Shown here: in pieces, positions 1-8,794 of the stretch
Position numbering within the stretch: position 1 is the first letter of the stretch
How the letters are laid out: each line of letters begins with the position of its first letter
From: Cyanidium caldarium
Taxonomy: Eukaryota; Rhodophyta; Bangiophyceae; Cyanidiales; Cyanidiaceae
Reading direction: 5' to 3'
Assembly (NCBI GenBank): GCA_026184775.1
Contig: JANCYW010000013.1
Coordinates: forward strand, 62,001-126,000
DNA length: 64,000 nucleotides
Translations under genes and position numbers: made by a program
The notes under the pieces: model-generated
Told to the model about the DNA's origin: nothing
The model's input: only the letters and a program-made list of their open reading frames with translations
The model's database searches: none

Positions 1-401
1 GACACGAAACGCCCTGTCGCTTGCCACTACGCCGCGCCGAGCGATTGTTTTGAGACTGGGCCGCACAGAGACACACAAGTCGTGGTTGTTCAGGCCGACG
101 GGCCCGCAATCCATCACCCGCATCGGACACGAAGCGTGCCGGTTACTCGACTGGAGCAAGGCGACGGGGGGCAAGCGCGCAACGAGCGCAACGGCACGCA
201 TTGCCGAAAGGCTCCGACCAGCTCGCGGATCGGTCACCGCGTCCAGGCGCCGACTTGCCGCCGCGTAGCAGACCTGTTGCTGATCGGTGTTACCGCAAGC
301 GGCGCGCTCCTGCGACGGAATTGGGAGACGGCCACATCCCACCGACGACCTCGTCGCCGACGCCCACACACCACGCTTTCGATAGTCTCCCCGCTACCAC
401 C
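1..401. other. Left-edge gap upstream of squalene synthase
   Basis: No gene recognised. The frame of squalene synthase stays open upstream to about position 201, but those residues are Arg/Pro/Ser-rich and resemble no known N-terminus, so I treat the stretch as promoter and leader. The 20 nt before the ATG at 402 are pyrimidine-rich and end in a CCACC context. Confidence 0.5.
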
Positions 402-1922
402 ATGGGCGCCGTTACCGCGCTTTTCGCCCACCCCGACGAGGCGCTGGCCATGCTGCGCTACAAACTCAAGGCCAAACGGGCGCGACGCGGCCAAGAACAG
501 GCGCTGGCGCAGCGGTGCGACAGCGACGTCGGCCGAGCGGCCGACTGGCGCTTCTGTTACGAGTACCTCACCATGGTGTCCCGGTCGTTTGCGCTGGTGA
601 TTTTGGAGCTGGAACAGCCGCTTCGTGATGCGGTGTGTGTATTTTATTTGACGTTGCGCGCCCTGGACACCATCGAGGACGACACCGGTGTCGATGCGCA
701 CCAGCGCATGCAGTTGTGTCGCCAGTTTTATCGCCACCTCGACGATGCCGAATACAGCGTGGACGGGTACGGGCACGCCCATGAGCGCGAGCTGCTGCTG
801 CAGTTTACCCGCGTGCTGCACTGCTACCACGAGCTGGACGCGGCCTTTCAGGAGATCATCACCGACATCACGCGGCGCATGGGCGAGGGCATGGCGCTGC
901 ACATTCACGACACCGCCAACGAGAGCGTGGCCCAGTACGACACCTACTGCCATTACGTGGCCGGACTGGTGGGCATCGGCCTGAGCGCCATGTTTGTGGA
1001 GGCCGGCTTCGAGGCGCGCGAACTGTTCACCGACAGCAAGGCCGCCGACGCCCTGTCCAACTCCATGGGTCTCTTCCTGCAGAAGACCAACATCATCCGC
1101 GACTATCTGGAGGACGCCGAGGAGGGACGCACGTTCTGGCCGCGCGAGGTGTGGAGCCGCTTCGGCGGGGTGCAGCAGCTGGAGGAGCTGGCGCTACCGC
1201 AGCACCGTCGGCCGGCGGTGGAGTGCCTCAACGCCATGGTGACCGACGCGCTGCGCCACGCCCCCGACTGCATCGCCTACATCTCGCGGGTGCGCACCGA
1301 TTCGGTGTTCAATTTCGTGGCCATCCCGCAGGTGATGGCGGTGGCCACGCTGGCGCTGTGCTACAACAATCCGCGCCTGTTCCAGGAGCGCCTCAAGTTG
1401 CGCCGCGGCCTCACCGCCAAGTTGGTGCTGCGGGCGCGCGACCTGTCCGGCGTGATACACACTTTTGCCCAGTACGCTGACGACATCGCCTGCCGCGCCG
1501 ACCCGTGCGACCCGTCGTACGCGGACACGATCGCCGCGGTGGAGCGGGTGTTTGCGGCGCTGGCGCGCGCCGAATGCGAAATGCGCACTGCCACCACCAA
1601 AGCCGAGGCGGCCGCAGCGCTCATCACCGACGCCGATCCGACGACGATGGCGACGACGACGCTGGCGCGCCCGCCGCTCAACCTGCGCCACGCCAACCGC
1701 ATCGCCGTGATGCTGTTCGTGGTGCTCAGCTGGTACGTGCTGTACCGCCGCAAGCAACAGGACGGCGGCGGGCTGGGATGGCGCGCGGCGTTCGGCGGCA
1801 TTCCCTCCGTCGGTGACATGGCCGCCATCGGCCTGCTGTTCGCGGTGTTAAGTTACCTGCTGGGCGTGTTCGGATTGCAGTACGTGACCCTGGCGCCGCC
1901 CAGCCGCAGCAAGGTAGATTGA
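402..1922 (+). CDS. SQS1: Squalene synthase (farnesyl-diphosphate farnesyltransferase)
   Basis: Joins two farnesyl diphosphates head to head and reduces presqualene diphosphate with NADPH to squalene, the first committed step of sterol synthesis at the ER. The 506-residue product shows both Asp-rich Mg/diphosphate motifs of the family: DTIEDD at about 89-94, and DYLED at about 234-238 followed by the squalene-synthase hallmark R-x-FWPREVW. The YLTMVSRSFA and RDAVCVFYL stretches near 55-83 are also typical of squalene rather than phytoene synthases. Two hydrophobic stretches near 430-445 and 473-497 form the C-terminal membrane anchor. Start chosen at the ATG at 402 because it has a perfect CCACCATGG context and puts the family's N-terminus in place. 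About 40-100 residues longer than animal and fungal homologues, mostly in a loop before the anchor. Confidence 0.93.
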   Translation: MGAVTALFAHPDEALAMLRYKLKAKRARRGQEQALAQRCDSDVGRAADWRFCYEYLTMVSRSFALVILELEQPLRDAVCVFYLTLRALDTIEDDTGVDAHQRMQLCRQFYRHLDDAEYSVDGYGHAHERELLLQFTRVLHCYHELDAAFQEIITDITRRMGEGMALHIHDTANESVAQYDTYCHYVAGLVGIGLSAMFVEAGFEARELFTDSKAADALSNSMGLFLQKTNIIRDYLEDAEEGRTFWPREVWSRFGGVQQLEELALPQHRRPAVECLNAMVTDALRHAPDCIAYISRVRTDSVFNFVAIPQVMAVATLALCYNNPRLFQERLKLRRGLTAKLVLRARDLSGVIHTFAQYADDIACRADPCDPSYADTIAAVERVFAALARAECEMRTATTKAEAAAALITDADPTTMATTTLARPPLNLRHANRIAVMLFVVLSWYVLYRRKQQDGGGLGWRAAFGGIPSVGDMAAIGLLFAVLSYLLGVFGLQYVTLAPPSRSKVD

Positions 1923-2085
1923 AGGAGCGGGAAATGTATCAAGAGAACGATGATGTACGATAAACCGAGGGGGAATCGGGAAAGTATCCATGCGAAAAGT
2001 GTATTCTCCCACGTCCTGATGGATGCCGACGCTTCCGACATGCACCCTTGCGCGTTTTTTACGCCTCCCTCACACGCCCTACCAC

Positions 2086-4308
2086 TCATTGATGCGTGGA
2101 GGGCGCGTCCTTCTGCTTCTCCTCCTCTTCCTCCTCCTCGTCGCTGACCAAATGCGCCTCCTCGGCGGCGCTGGCCCGGTGCAGCGTATCGTCCGCGCCA
2201 TCCGTGTCCGCGTTTGCCGCCTCCGACGATGACGCCTCGATGGTGGATATCCGTCGCATCAGGCCCTCGTACCGCCGCATGATCTCCTGCCGCTTGTCGG
2301 TGAACGTGCTCGGGAAGAAACTGGGAAAGTATCGCTGGATGAAGGAAAACACCAGCACGTGGCCGACGGGTGTCAGCGGCAGCGCCAACAACACGCTGAA
2401 CGGCACCAGGGTGAGCAGGTCGCGGCCGGTGCGTCGTATGGTGCGCACCTCGCGCGGCGTCAGCGTGTATCCCGAAGCGGCGCGCTGAATCAACCGCGCG
2501 GTGTACGCCAGATCGCCGCCCAACAGGCGCACGCCGCGCCAGTAAAACTCACCGCCCTCGCGCGTCTTGCGTGCCAGCTCGGCGGTGTACTGATGTACCC
2601 GTCGCCAATCCAGCACCATCGCGCCCAGATTCATGTAGGCGTCGTCCTCGCCCATGCCCAGCCGCGCTTTCAGATCCTGAATGTCGGACGCCAGCGCCGC
2701 CAGCGCCTCGTCGTCGATCAGCGCCGCCTCGCCCACATCCACCAGCACCTGCATCTCCGCCAGGCGTTTGCCGAACAGACCGTACTCGGCGATGAGCAGC
2801 AGCTCCTCCTGGTCGTTGAAGGTGGCCAGCGGCGCCAACACAGTGGCCGCTTCCAACTCGGCCTCCAGCGTCAGTTTGATGCGCTCCATCTCGCCCTCTA
2901 GCAGGCGCACACTGATCTGTCGCCGCAGCGCGTTCACCCGGTCGTCCAGGGCGCGCAACTCCTTAATGTGTACCAGTTTGCCCAGAGGCCCTTCACGCCG
3001 CAGCCGCGCCTCGCGCTCTTTGCTCAGCTCTTGCAGCTGCCGTTCGAGCGGCTTCAGCTCGTCCATGGTGGCCTTCAGGATGGTCGACTGTCGTTGCATC
3101 AGCGTGCCGGTGGACGCAGCGGTGCGGCCGCGGGTGCCATCCGCAGCTGCCGCCTCGCCGTGGTCGTCGCCGCTGACCGGCACCCCGTTCAATCGTTGCC
3201 ACGTCTCCGACACGAACTGGGTTGCCACGCGTTGCAATTCCGCGGCGCGCCGCTTGCACTCCTCCAACGCGCCCTCCGCGCCCGGCGCCGCTCCACTCGA
3301 AGCGGGTGACGAGATCGCGCCGCGTTTGGCGGTGTTCGGCTCCTTGTCCGGCTCCGATTCCGCGCCCAACACCCGATCCATATCGCCTTTGAGGGATGCG
3401 GTGCGCCGCATCTGCGCCGCCGAGGCCAACACGCTCTCCAGCTCTTCATCGGTGGTGACCGCGTTGGTGCGCGACCGCGAGCGCAACGCCCGAATGGCCC
3501 GGTTGAAAAAGTCGCGCGTGCCCGACGACGCCGTCTCCGTCGTCGACGCCGGCGTCGCCGTCAGGGCGCGCATCTCGCTCAGTTGTGCGCCCTCCATCAC
3601 CGCCTCGACTCGCTGCAGCATTTCCTGGAGGCGCTCGCGCTGCGGCGATGGCGGGGCAGTCCAGCTCAACGCCGACTCCAGCACGCTGATGGTCTGCTGG
3701 CATATGCGCCCGATGCCCTGCAACCACTCCTCCTGGTTGGACATCTCGGCGGCCGGCTCGCCGGACTTGTCCATCGCCGAGCGCGTGCCCGCGGCCCCAC
3801 CAGCACTCCGGTCTGCTTCACCGGGCTCGGCAGCCATGACATCGGCAACGGCCGCCGTCACCCGTTTGGAGAACGCGCTGTCCTCCAACGCCCGCAGCAG
3901 CCGCCCCGCCAACATCACCCGCCGTTCCGCCTCCAGACCCTGCACTTTCTGTTCCAGTGCGGCCACGCGCTCCCGCACAGCCGCAAAACGCCTCTCGGCC
4001 AGCTGGCGACGTGCAGCATCCGCCTCGTCCACCGCCACCCCGTCGCCCGCAGCAGCTGCCGTTGTGGTCGCTGCCGAGGTGGCGTTCACGGCCCGCGGTG
4101 AGGGCGGCGGCGGCCTGCCGTTGTCCCGTTCCGCCAGCGCCCGCAGCGGTCGCCAGTACCCTGGCACTCGTTTGCATTTGGACGGGAAAGAGGTGCGTGG
4201 CCTCGTTCGGCTCACTTGAAGCTGACCAGTGTGCAAGAGGTGTGCACCCCGTCCGCTCGGCACGCCGGGGGACACGAATCCCACCGCCAGCGACACTCGC
4301 CCCGACAT
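2086..4308 (-). CDS. LETM1-family membrane protein
   Basis: LETM1 proteins sit in the mitochondrial (or plastid) inner membrane and act in K+/H+ or Ca2+/H+ exchange and organelle volume control. The LETM1 core lies near the C-terminus, about residues 588-686 of 740, with a single hydrophobic segment near 630-670 flanked by R-x-D-L-L-x-L-x-PF and a Phe/Pro-rich PSFFPSTF motif, as in the family. The N-terminal two thirds are long Glu/Arg/Ala-rich helices with several likely coiled coils, and the C-terminus is a run of Glu. The start at 4308 gives an Arg/Ser-rich, acid-free leader suited to a mitochondrial presequence; ATGs at 4347 and 4374 are alternatives. Earlier codons would overlap the divergent RNase H2 gene. 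The sequence does not show whether the target is mitochondrion or plastid. Confidence 0.8.
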   Translation of the reverse strand: MSGRVSLAVGFVSPGVPSGRGAHLLHTGQLQVSRTRPRTSFPSKCKRVPGYWRPLRALAERDNGRPPPPSPRAVNATSAATTTAAAAGDGVAVDEADAARRQLAERRFAAVRERVAALEQKVQGLEAERRVMLAGRLLRALEDSAFSKRVTAAVADVMAAEPGEADRSAGGAAGTRSAMDKSGEPAAEMSNQEEWLQGIGRICQQTISVLESALSWTAPPSPQRERLQEMLQRVEAVMEGAQLSEMRALTATPASTTETASSGTRDFFNRAIRALRSRSRTNAVTTDEELESVLASAAQMRRTASLKGDMDRVLGAESEPDKEPNTAKRGAISSPASSGAAPGAEGALEECKRRAAELQRVATQFVSETWQRLNGVPVSGDDHGEAAAADGTRGRTAASTGTLMQRQSTILKATMDELKPLERQLQELSKEREARLRREGPLGKLVHIKELRALDDRVNALRRQISVRLLEGEMERIKLTLEAELEAATVLAPLATFNDQEELLLIAEYGLFGKRLAEMQVLVDVGEAALIDDEALAALASDIQDLKARLGMGEDDAYMNLGAMVLDWRRVHQYTAELARKTREGGEFYWRGVRLLGGDLAYTARLIQRAASGYTLTPREVRTIRRTGRDLLTLVPFSVLLALPLTPVGHVLVFSFIQRYFPSFFPSTFTDKRQEIMRRYEGLMRRISTIEASSSEAANADTDGADDTLHRASAAEEAHLVSDEEEEEEEKQKDAPSTHQ

Positions 4309-4610
4309 CACCAACTCCACCCATTCTTCCGCCCCCCAGTGCCTCATTCTGCAATGCCTCCCTTCGCTACCCATCTGCCCCCGGCACCACTCGGCTTCCC
4401 GCGACAGCAGTGGCGGCGACACGCAACCTCGCCGTACCCGCGGTGGTCGTGAACGGTGGCCCGTTCGAAACGCGGCCCGGATGTCGCCGACTCGCCCGGC
4501 AGATGAGGCCGAGGCCGGGGCGGGCGGGAGAGTGGAAGTTGCGGCCAGAATGTGGCAGGCACTTTCACAGTCGATTCGGCATAGATTCGTTTTCTCCAAT
4601 TCCCCAAACA
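4309..4610. other. Divergent intergenic region, LETM1-like / RNase H2A
   Basis: Holds the 5' leaders of both divergent genes. No RNA gene or repeat recognised; a TTCGAAA at about 4470 has no tRNA arms around it. Confidence 0.5.
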
Positions 4611-5501
4611 ATGCCTCCACAGGAGCGTTGGGAGAAACGCGCTCGGGTGCGTGAGTGGGCCATCGGTATCGACGAGGCCGGGCGCGGTCCGGTGCTGGGC
4701 CCGCTGGTGTACGCCGCGTGTGCTTGCCCGGCGGGGTGTGAGGGCACACGGATCCCGTCCGGGGTGACGGATAGCAAGCAGCTGAGTGCTGCTCAACGAG
4801 AGACGCTGTACGGGCAGTTGCGGCGACGCCCGCCTGATCAGCTGGCCACTTGGACGGTGGTGATATCGCCGCAAGAGATATCCGCCAAGATGTTGGCGCC
4901 GCGCAAGATCAACCTGAATACCATCAGCCACGATGCGGCGTTGCGGTTGGTGGCGCAGGCGATCGACGCTGGTTACTTCATCACCGAGGCCTATGTGGAC
5001 ACCGTGGGCGGTGCCGCGGAATACGAGCGCAAGTTTCGGGAGCGCTTTCCGTCCCTGCGCCGAGTGGTGGTGCAGGCCAAGGCCGACAGCGCGTTTGCAC
5101 TGGTGAGTGCCGCCAGCATCGTGGCCAAAGTCACTCGCGACCGTCAACTGCGCGCCTGGGCGATGCCTAGAGGAATTCAAGACGGCGATGCGGGGCGTGC
5201 ATGTGGCCCGGCAGTTGATTGGGGTTCGGGTTATCCTTCAGACCCGGACACACAGCAGTGGCTGGCGAGGAACGTCCATCCAGTGTTTGGATATCCACCA
5301 CTGGTGCGCTTCAGCTGGAGCACTTGTGAGGAGCGGCTGCGACGACATGCGGTGAAAGTGACCTGGGCTGTGAGCGAGGGCGAGCAGTTGAAACCGGCAA
5401 AGGCGGACAGCATTCTGCACTTTTTCCTCAGGAAAGAGCAAGGCACCTCACGGAAACGACCCGGATGGTGCTTGCGCCGTCTAGGCATGACAAGGGAATA
5501 A
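4611..5501 (+). CDS. RNASEH2A: Ribonuclease H2 catalytic subunit A
   Basis: Nuclear RNase H2 nicks RNA-DNA hybrids and removes single ribonucleotides from DNA. The 296-residue length equals the usual eukaryotic subunit A. Catalytic signature IGIDEAGRG at about 18-26 gives Asp21 and Glu22; Asp130 (in VDTVGG) and Asp159 (in QAKADS) complete the DEDD site. The eukaryotic GSGYPSDPDT motif and the FSW-x-T-C-E-E tail region are present. The segment just before GSGYP is about ten residues longer than usual, without splice-site consensus. The first ATG that precedes the DEAGRG motif by a natural distance was taken. Partners RNASEH2B and C are not in the window. Confidence 0.93.
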   Translation: MPPQERWEKRARVREWAIGIDEAGRGPVLGPLVYAACACPAGCEGTRIPSGVTDSKQLSAAQRETLYGQLRRRPPDQLATWTVVISPQEISAKMLAPRKINLNTISHDAALRLVAQAIDAGYFITEAYVDTVGGAAEYERKFRERFPSLRRVVVQAKADSAFALVSAASIVAKVTRDRQLRAWAMPRGIQDGDAGRACGPAVDWGSGYPSDPDTQQWLARNVHPVFGYPPLVRFSWSTCEERLRRHAVKVTWAVSEGEQLKPAKADSILHFFLRKEQGTSRKRPGWCLRRLGMTRE

Positions 5502-5807
5502 GAGGACGAGTTAGAGGGGTACGGAGTGAGAGACAGAGAGAGGCGATCTCGGAGTGCTCCTTTCCGGTACTGTGTTCACTGGAATGCCCCTCGGTGCTCT
5601 CCATGGGAGTGGCCATGGCCTGCAGCGGCTATGGCGTCCTGTATCAACCTCTGTGCGCATGTGCTTGGACCTCCCTCACGGCTCGATGCTGCCGATTCCT
5701 CGGCGCCGTGTCACGCTGCCTGTGACGCTCGTCAACGCGGCGCCGTTCCGGGTTGCTTGACCGTTTTTCATGCGCGCCTCCCGCGCACCCTCTTTCATCT
5801 ACCGACG
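5502..5807. other. Intergenic region, RNase H2A / mL54
   Basis: Purine-rich just after the RNase H2A stop (GAGAGACAGAGAGAGG near 5528-5545). The mL54 frame is open through much of it but the residues look unlike protein. No RNA gene seen. Confidence 0.45.
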
Positions 5808-6245
5808 ATGAGCCCCTTCGCAAGACTGGCCATCTTTCGCAGACAATTGGCCACGCAGGCCAAATCGCCGGCCGGCAAAGCAGCCGGCGGCAAAAAGTCG
5901 GCGGCCAAAGGCACCGCAGCGGCAACCACATTACCGAAAGACGTTGACGCCAGTTCCCCCCGAGCGGGTACGGCTAGCGGCTGGGACGGCCTGCACTACT
6001 TGAAGACGGGTGCAGCGCCCTCGCCACGACCGGCGTCCGAGTACCCCGACTGGCTGTGGGAGCTGCTGTCGCCGCTGGAGCAGGTGACCGTGCAGGATCT
6101 GCGACACGAATACGATCAACTGGTGCAACAGGGTGGTGTGCCGTTGGCGTTGGAGCGCATGGGCCACGAGAAGATACAACGTTTGCTCAAGCGTTCCAAC
6201 AAAGAGGATATCCGGGAACAGAACGCCCGCGGCAAGACGCTCTAA
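5808..6245 (+). CDS. MRPL54: Mitochondrial large-subunit ribosomal protein mL54
   Basis: Component of the mitochondrial ribosome large subunit (MRPL54 in animals, MRPL37 in yeast). The 145-residue protein begins with a basic, Arg/Ala-rich presequence (MSPFARLAIFRRQLATQAK), followed by a Lys/Ala/Gly linker. The conserved part has YPDWLWELL at about 84-92 and ends in the strongly conserved KRSNKEDIREQN block. The frame is open further upstream, but the ATG at 5808 begins a textbook targeting peptide. Its stop is one base away from the stop of the convergent glycosyltransferase gene, so the two mRNAs must overlap in their 3' ends. Confidence 0.88.
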   Translation: MSPFARLAIFRRQLATQAKSPAGKAAGGKKSAAKGTAAATTLPKDVDASSPRAGTASGWDGLHYLKTGAAPSPRPASEYPDWLWELLSPLEQVTVQDLRHEYDQLVQQGGVPLALERMGHEKIQRLLKRSNKEDIREQNARGKTL

Positions 6246-6246
6246 C

Positions 6247-8484
6247 TCAGGTGCGTCTGCCCTCGCCGCCCGCACGGCGCCGCCGCAGCAGCTCCGACGC
6301 GTTGCCCTTGCGAAAAGGCACTTTGACGAACCGCTCCAGCACCACCTCATTGTAGCGCAGCGCGGTGGCGTTGGCCCAAAACTCTGTCAGGAAGTCGTGC
6401 ACGCACTGCGAGCGCGATATGAGGTGCGTGTGGGCGGCGCTGATGCCGGCCGGCCGGCCCGAACCGGGCGTGCCGTAGTCCTCGGCCGGCTGCGCCCCGC
6501 GCACCGCGATCGGCGCCGCGCCACTCATGCCGGTCACCATACACTGACAGGCGATGTCCTCGCAGTTGCGGTGGCGGTCGACGTAGTGGTGAATGCGCTC
6601 ATCGGGAAGCAGGCAGCGGTAATAGAAGAGGTACTCGGAGCGCATGAACATGTGCTTGGTAAGCACCATGGAATAACGACGGTACTTGTCGGCGGATGCC
6701 GTTGACTTGTTCAACGGCTCCGACACCAGGTACTCGTACTTACGTCGCTGTTCGTTGTGGTGGTGGAAGCGCGGAAAGAACCCCACCAGGGTATGCGGCT
6801 GATCCTGCCACACCCGGAAAGCGAAGGCGGTATCGTCGTGCTGCACCCGGATGTCGTCGTCGACGATCAGCACCGCGCGGGTGCGCAGCGCCGTGCCTAG
6901 CGGATTGAACCGGTTGTTCAGCGAATCACGCTGCTGCACCAGCAGCTGGATGCGGCTGCGGGACAGGCCGCGCAACCAATCGGTCGGCGGCGGACGCTGC
7001 GGATCGTGCCACACGATAAAGATCTTGTCGATAAGGCGGTCGGTATGCTCGGTGCTGTCGTTGGAGCGACGCCACAGCGCGTGTCGGTAATGCGTCTGCA
7101 GCAGACGCTGCAGCAGGTCGGCGCGGTCGTAAGTGCCGATCACCACGCTGTAACGGTCGCGTAGCGGAAAGCGCCGCTGCAGGTTGCCGCCGACCTGCCG
7201 CAGTGCCGCGGCCTCGGCATCGCAGTGCCGCTGCACGTCGGGCGGCAGACTCACGTTGCGCACCTCGCGATCCACCTGCATCCACAAGTAATACATCTCG
7301 GGGTCGAGCTGCCGCTCCCAGTCGTGGTGGCTGCTGCGATGCCAGTTCCAGGGCTTGGTCTCGCCGGTGAAATGCAGCACCCGGGTGTGGTTCTCCAGCT
7401 GCGACCACAGCAGGGTGTCGCGATACTTGAGCAGCACGTTGTACGACAGCGGCAAGTGGTGGCGCCGGCGGCCCGACATCCAGCGCTCGCCGAAGAAGGC
7501 GTTGAGGAAGCCCTGGTCGCCCAGGTTATACGAGGAGGTGTTGCGGTACACCTGCAGCATTTGGCGGTAGGTGCGCAGGCGCGGCTGCAGCACCATCACC
7601 CCCGAATTGAACGTATCCGGGTAGAGGTCGGGCGCCGCCGACAGCTCGTCGTACCGGTGGAAGAGGTCATCCAGCGGCCACAGCACCAGCGTATCGCCGT
7701 CTAGGAAGACGATCTTGTCGTATTCGGTGAGCGACCACAGGTGCAGTTTGGAGTAGCGGCACGGTTTGTTGTCCCGCAGGCGGCCGGCGTTCAGGCCGAA
7801 GGGATACGGGAGCGGCGGGCGACGGATGACGGTGCCGCCCAGCCGCTCCAGTCGGTGTTGAGCGGCAGTCGGCAAGTCGGGCGTGGTGAGCACCAGAATG
7901 GGATAGGCGGTGCGGCCGCGGGTGCGCAACGAGTGTAACAGCACCGACACTGCACGCAGCATGCGCGCATCGCCACACAGTAGGGTGGCGTAGGCGTAAC
8001 GCGGCGGGCGGGCGCCGGGCAGGCGCAAGCGCCATCCGCGGAGCGGGTTGGGATGTGGGTGTGGCGCCGACCACAACCGCGTGTACAGCAGCACGGTGAA
8101 GATACAGAGGAACAGCGGCGCCAACCATGGCAGCTTTTGGCAATAGCGTTTCAGCGCTGTGGGCGCAGCCGATCGTCTGCAGGCGCGGGTCCGCGGGCGC
8201 CGCGCCGTACCCGGCCAGCCTTTCGGTGCGGCGCTGCCGCGAGTTGGTGTCTCTTCCTCTGCATCCCGTTGTTTCCGAGTGGAGTGACGCTGGGGATGGC
8301 GTCGCGGGCCGCGCGTCTCGGATCGCGGAGGTCGCCCGGCGATCGCCGTCCCCGCCGAGTGCTCTGTGCTCTCCCGCCTGCTGGCCGATCGCCGCGCCCT
8401 GTTCCGCCTAGTGACGTACGGCGACAGGTAGGGTGACAAGTTGAGCGCCACGTCATTCTCGTGGCGCGTCTCCGAATGGCCCAT
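6247..8484 (-). CDS. Two-domain Golgi glycosyltransferase, GT8-GT64 fusion
   Basis: Type II membrane protein of 745 residues: basic cytosolic tail of about 117 residues, one membrane helix at about 118-136, then two lumenal transferase domains. The first (about 163-415) is GT8, glycogenin-like: metal-binding DGD at 262-264, FNSGVMVL, YNLGDQGFLN, and HFTGETKPW at 371-379. The second (about 445-720) is GT64, the exostosin C-terminal type: VVIGTYDR, VDDD at 541-544, and a C-terminal Cys-containing half with SQCVHDF. Each domain keeps its nucleotide-sugar-binding acidic motif, so both may be active. Known plant families with these folds act in succession on inositol phosphoceramide (GT8 IPUT1 adds glucuronate; GT64 enzymes add mannose or N-acetylglucosamine), so a bifunctional head-group synthase is a fair guess, not shown. 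Start at 8484; the frame runs on upstream without a better ATG. Confidence 0.85.
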   Translation of the reverse strand: MGHSETRHENDVALNLSPYLSPYVTRRNRARRSASRRESTEHSAGTAIAGRPPRSETRGPRRHPQRHSTRKQRDAEEETPTRGSAAPKGWPGTARRPRTRACRRSAAPTALKRYCQKLPWLAPLFLCIFTVLLYTRLWSAPHPHPNPLRGWRLRLPGARPPRYAYATLLCGDARMLRAVSVLLHSLRTRGRTAYPILVLTTPDLPTAAQHRLERLGGTVIRRPPLPYPFGLNAGRLRDNKPCRYSKLHLWSLTEYDKIVFLDGDTLVLWPLDDLFHRYDELSAAPDLYPDTFNSGVMVLQPRLRTYRQMLQVYRNTSSYNLGDQGFLNAFFGERWMSGRRRHHLPLSYNVLLKYRDTLLWSQLENHTRVLHFTGETKPWNWHRSSHHDWERQLDPEMYYLWMQVDREVRNVSLPPDVQRHCDAEAAALRQVGGNLQRRFPLRDRYSVVIGTYDRADLLQRLLQTHYRHALWRRSNDSTEHTDRLIDKIFIVWHDPQRPPPTDWLRGLSRSRIQLLVQQRDSLNNRFNPLGTALRTRAVLIVDDDIRVQHDDTAFAFRVWQDQPHTLVGFFPRFHHHNEQRRKYEYLVSEPLNKSTASADKYRRYSMVLTKHMFMRSEYLFYYRCLLPDERIHHYVDRHRNCEDIACQCMVTGMSGAAPIAVRGAQPAEDYGTPGSGRPAGISAAHTHLISRSQCVHDFLTEFWANATALRYNEVVLERFVKVPFRKGNASELLRRRRAGGEGRRT

Positions 8485-8794
8485 CTCACTCACTCCGCTC
8501 TGGGGACGTTGTGTCCAGAGACGCGAGTTGCAGACAAAACCGAAACGCCGTTTCTCGCGCCAGCTCACGTCGCCGGAGCACTTTCGGTTCGGTGGTGATC
8601 CGTCGGACCGACAAGAACCGACGATAACCACAGGATAGGCGGCGTTCAGGAGGGACACCACGCGCCGCGAAGGGCAGACGACCCGCACATGCCTCTTTAT
8701 GTTCGCCATATGGACAACACCGACCGAAGTACCGTTCTCGTATTCCACAGCAGCTACCCGTCGCAACCCCTCCCGTCTCCCTCCTCATTGCCTT
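8485..8794. other. Intergenic region, glycosyltransferase / GST
   Basis: Upstream region of the minus-strand glycosyltransferase and 3' flank of the minus-strand GST. Nothing else recognised; possible codons upstream of the glycosyltransferase start do not resemble a protein family. Confidence 0.45.

Noticed and set aside
2681-4219. 512-codon Ser-rich frame opposite the LETM1-like gene
   Set aside because: Arises from the reverse complement of Ala/Glu/Arg codons; no domain.
4465-4485. CCGTTCGAAACG, another T-loop-like sequence
   Set aside because: It is a small palindrome; no tRNA arms around it.
6736-6748. GTAAGT on the minus strand inside the GT64 domain
   Set aside because: It codes for the conserved RRKYEYLV region; no branch site and acceptor pair gives a better product.
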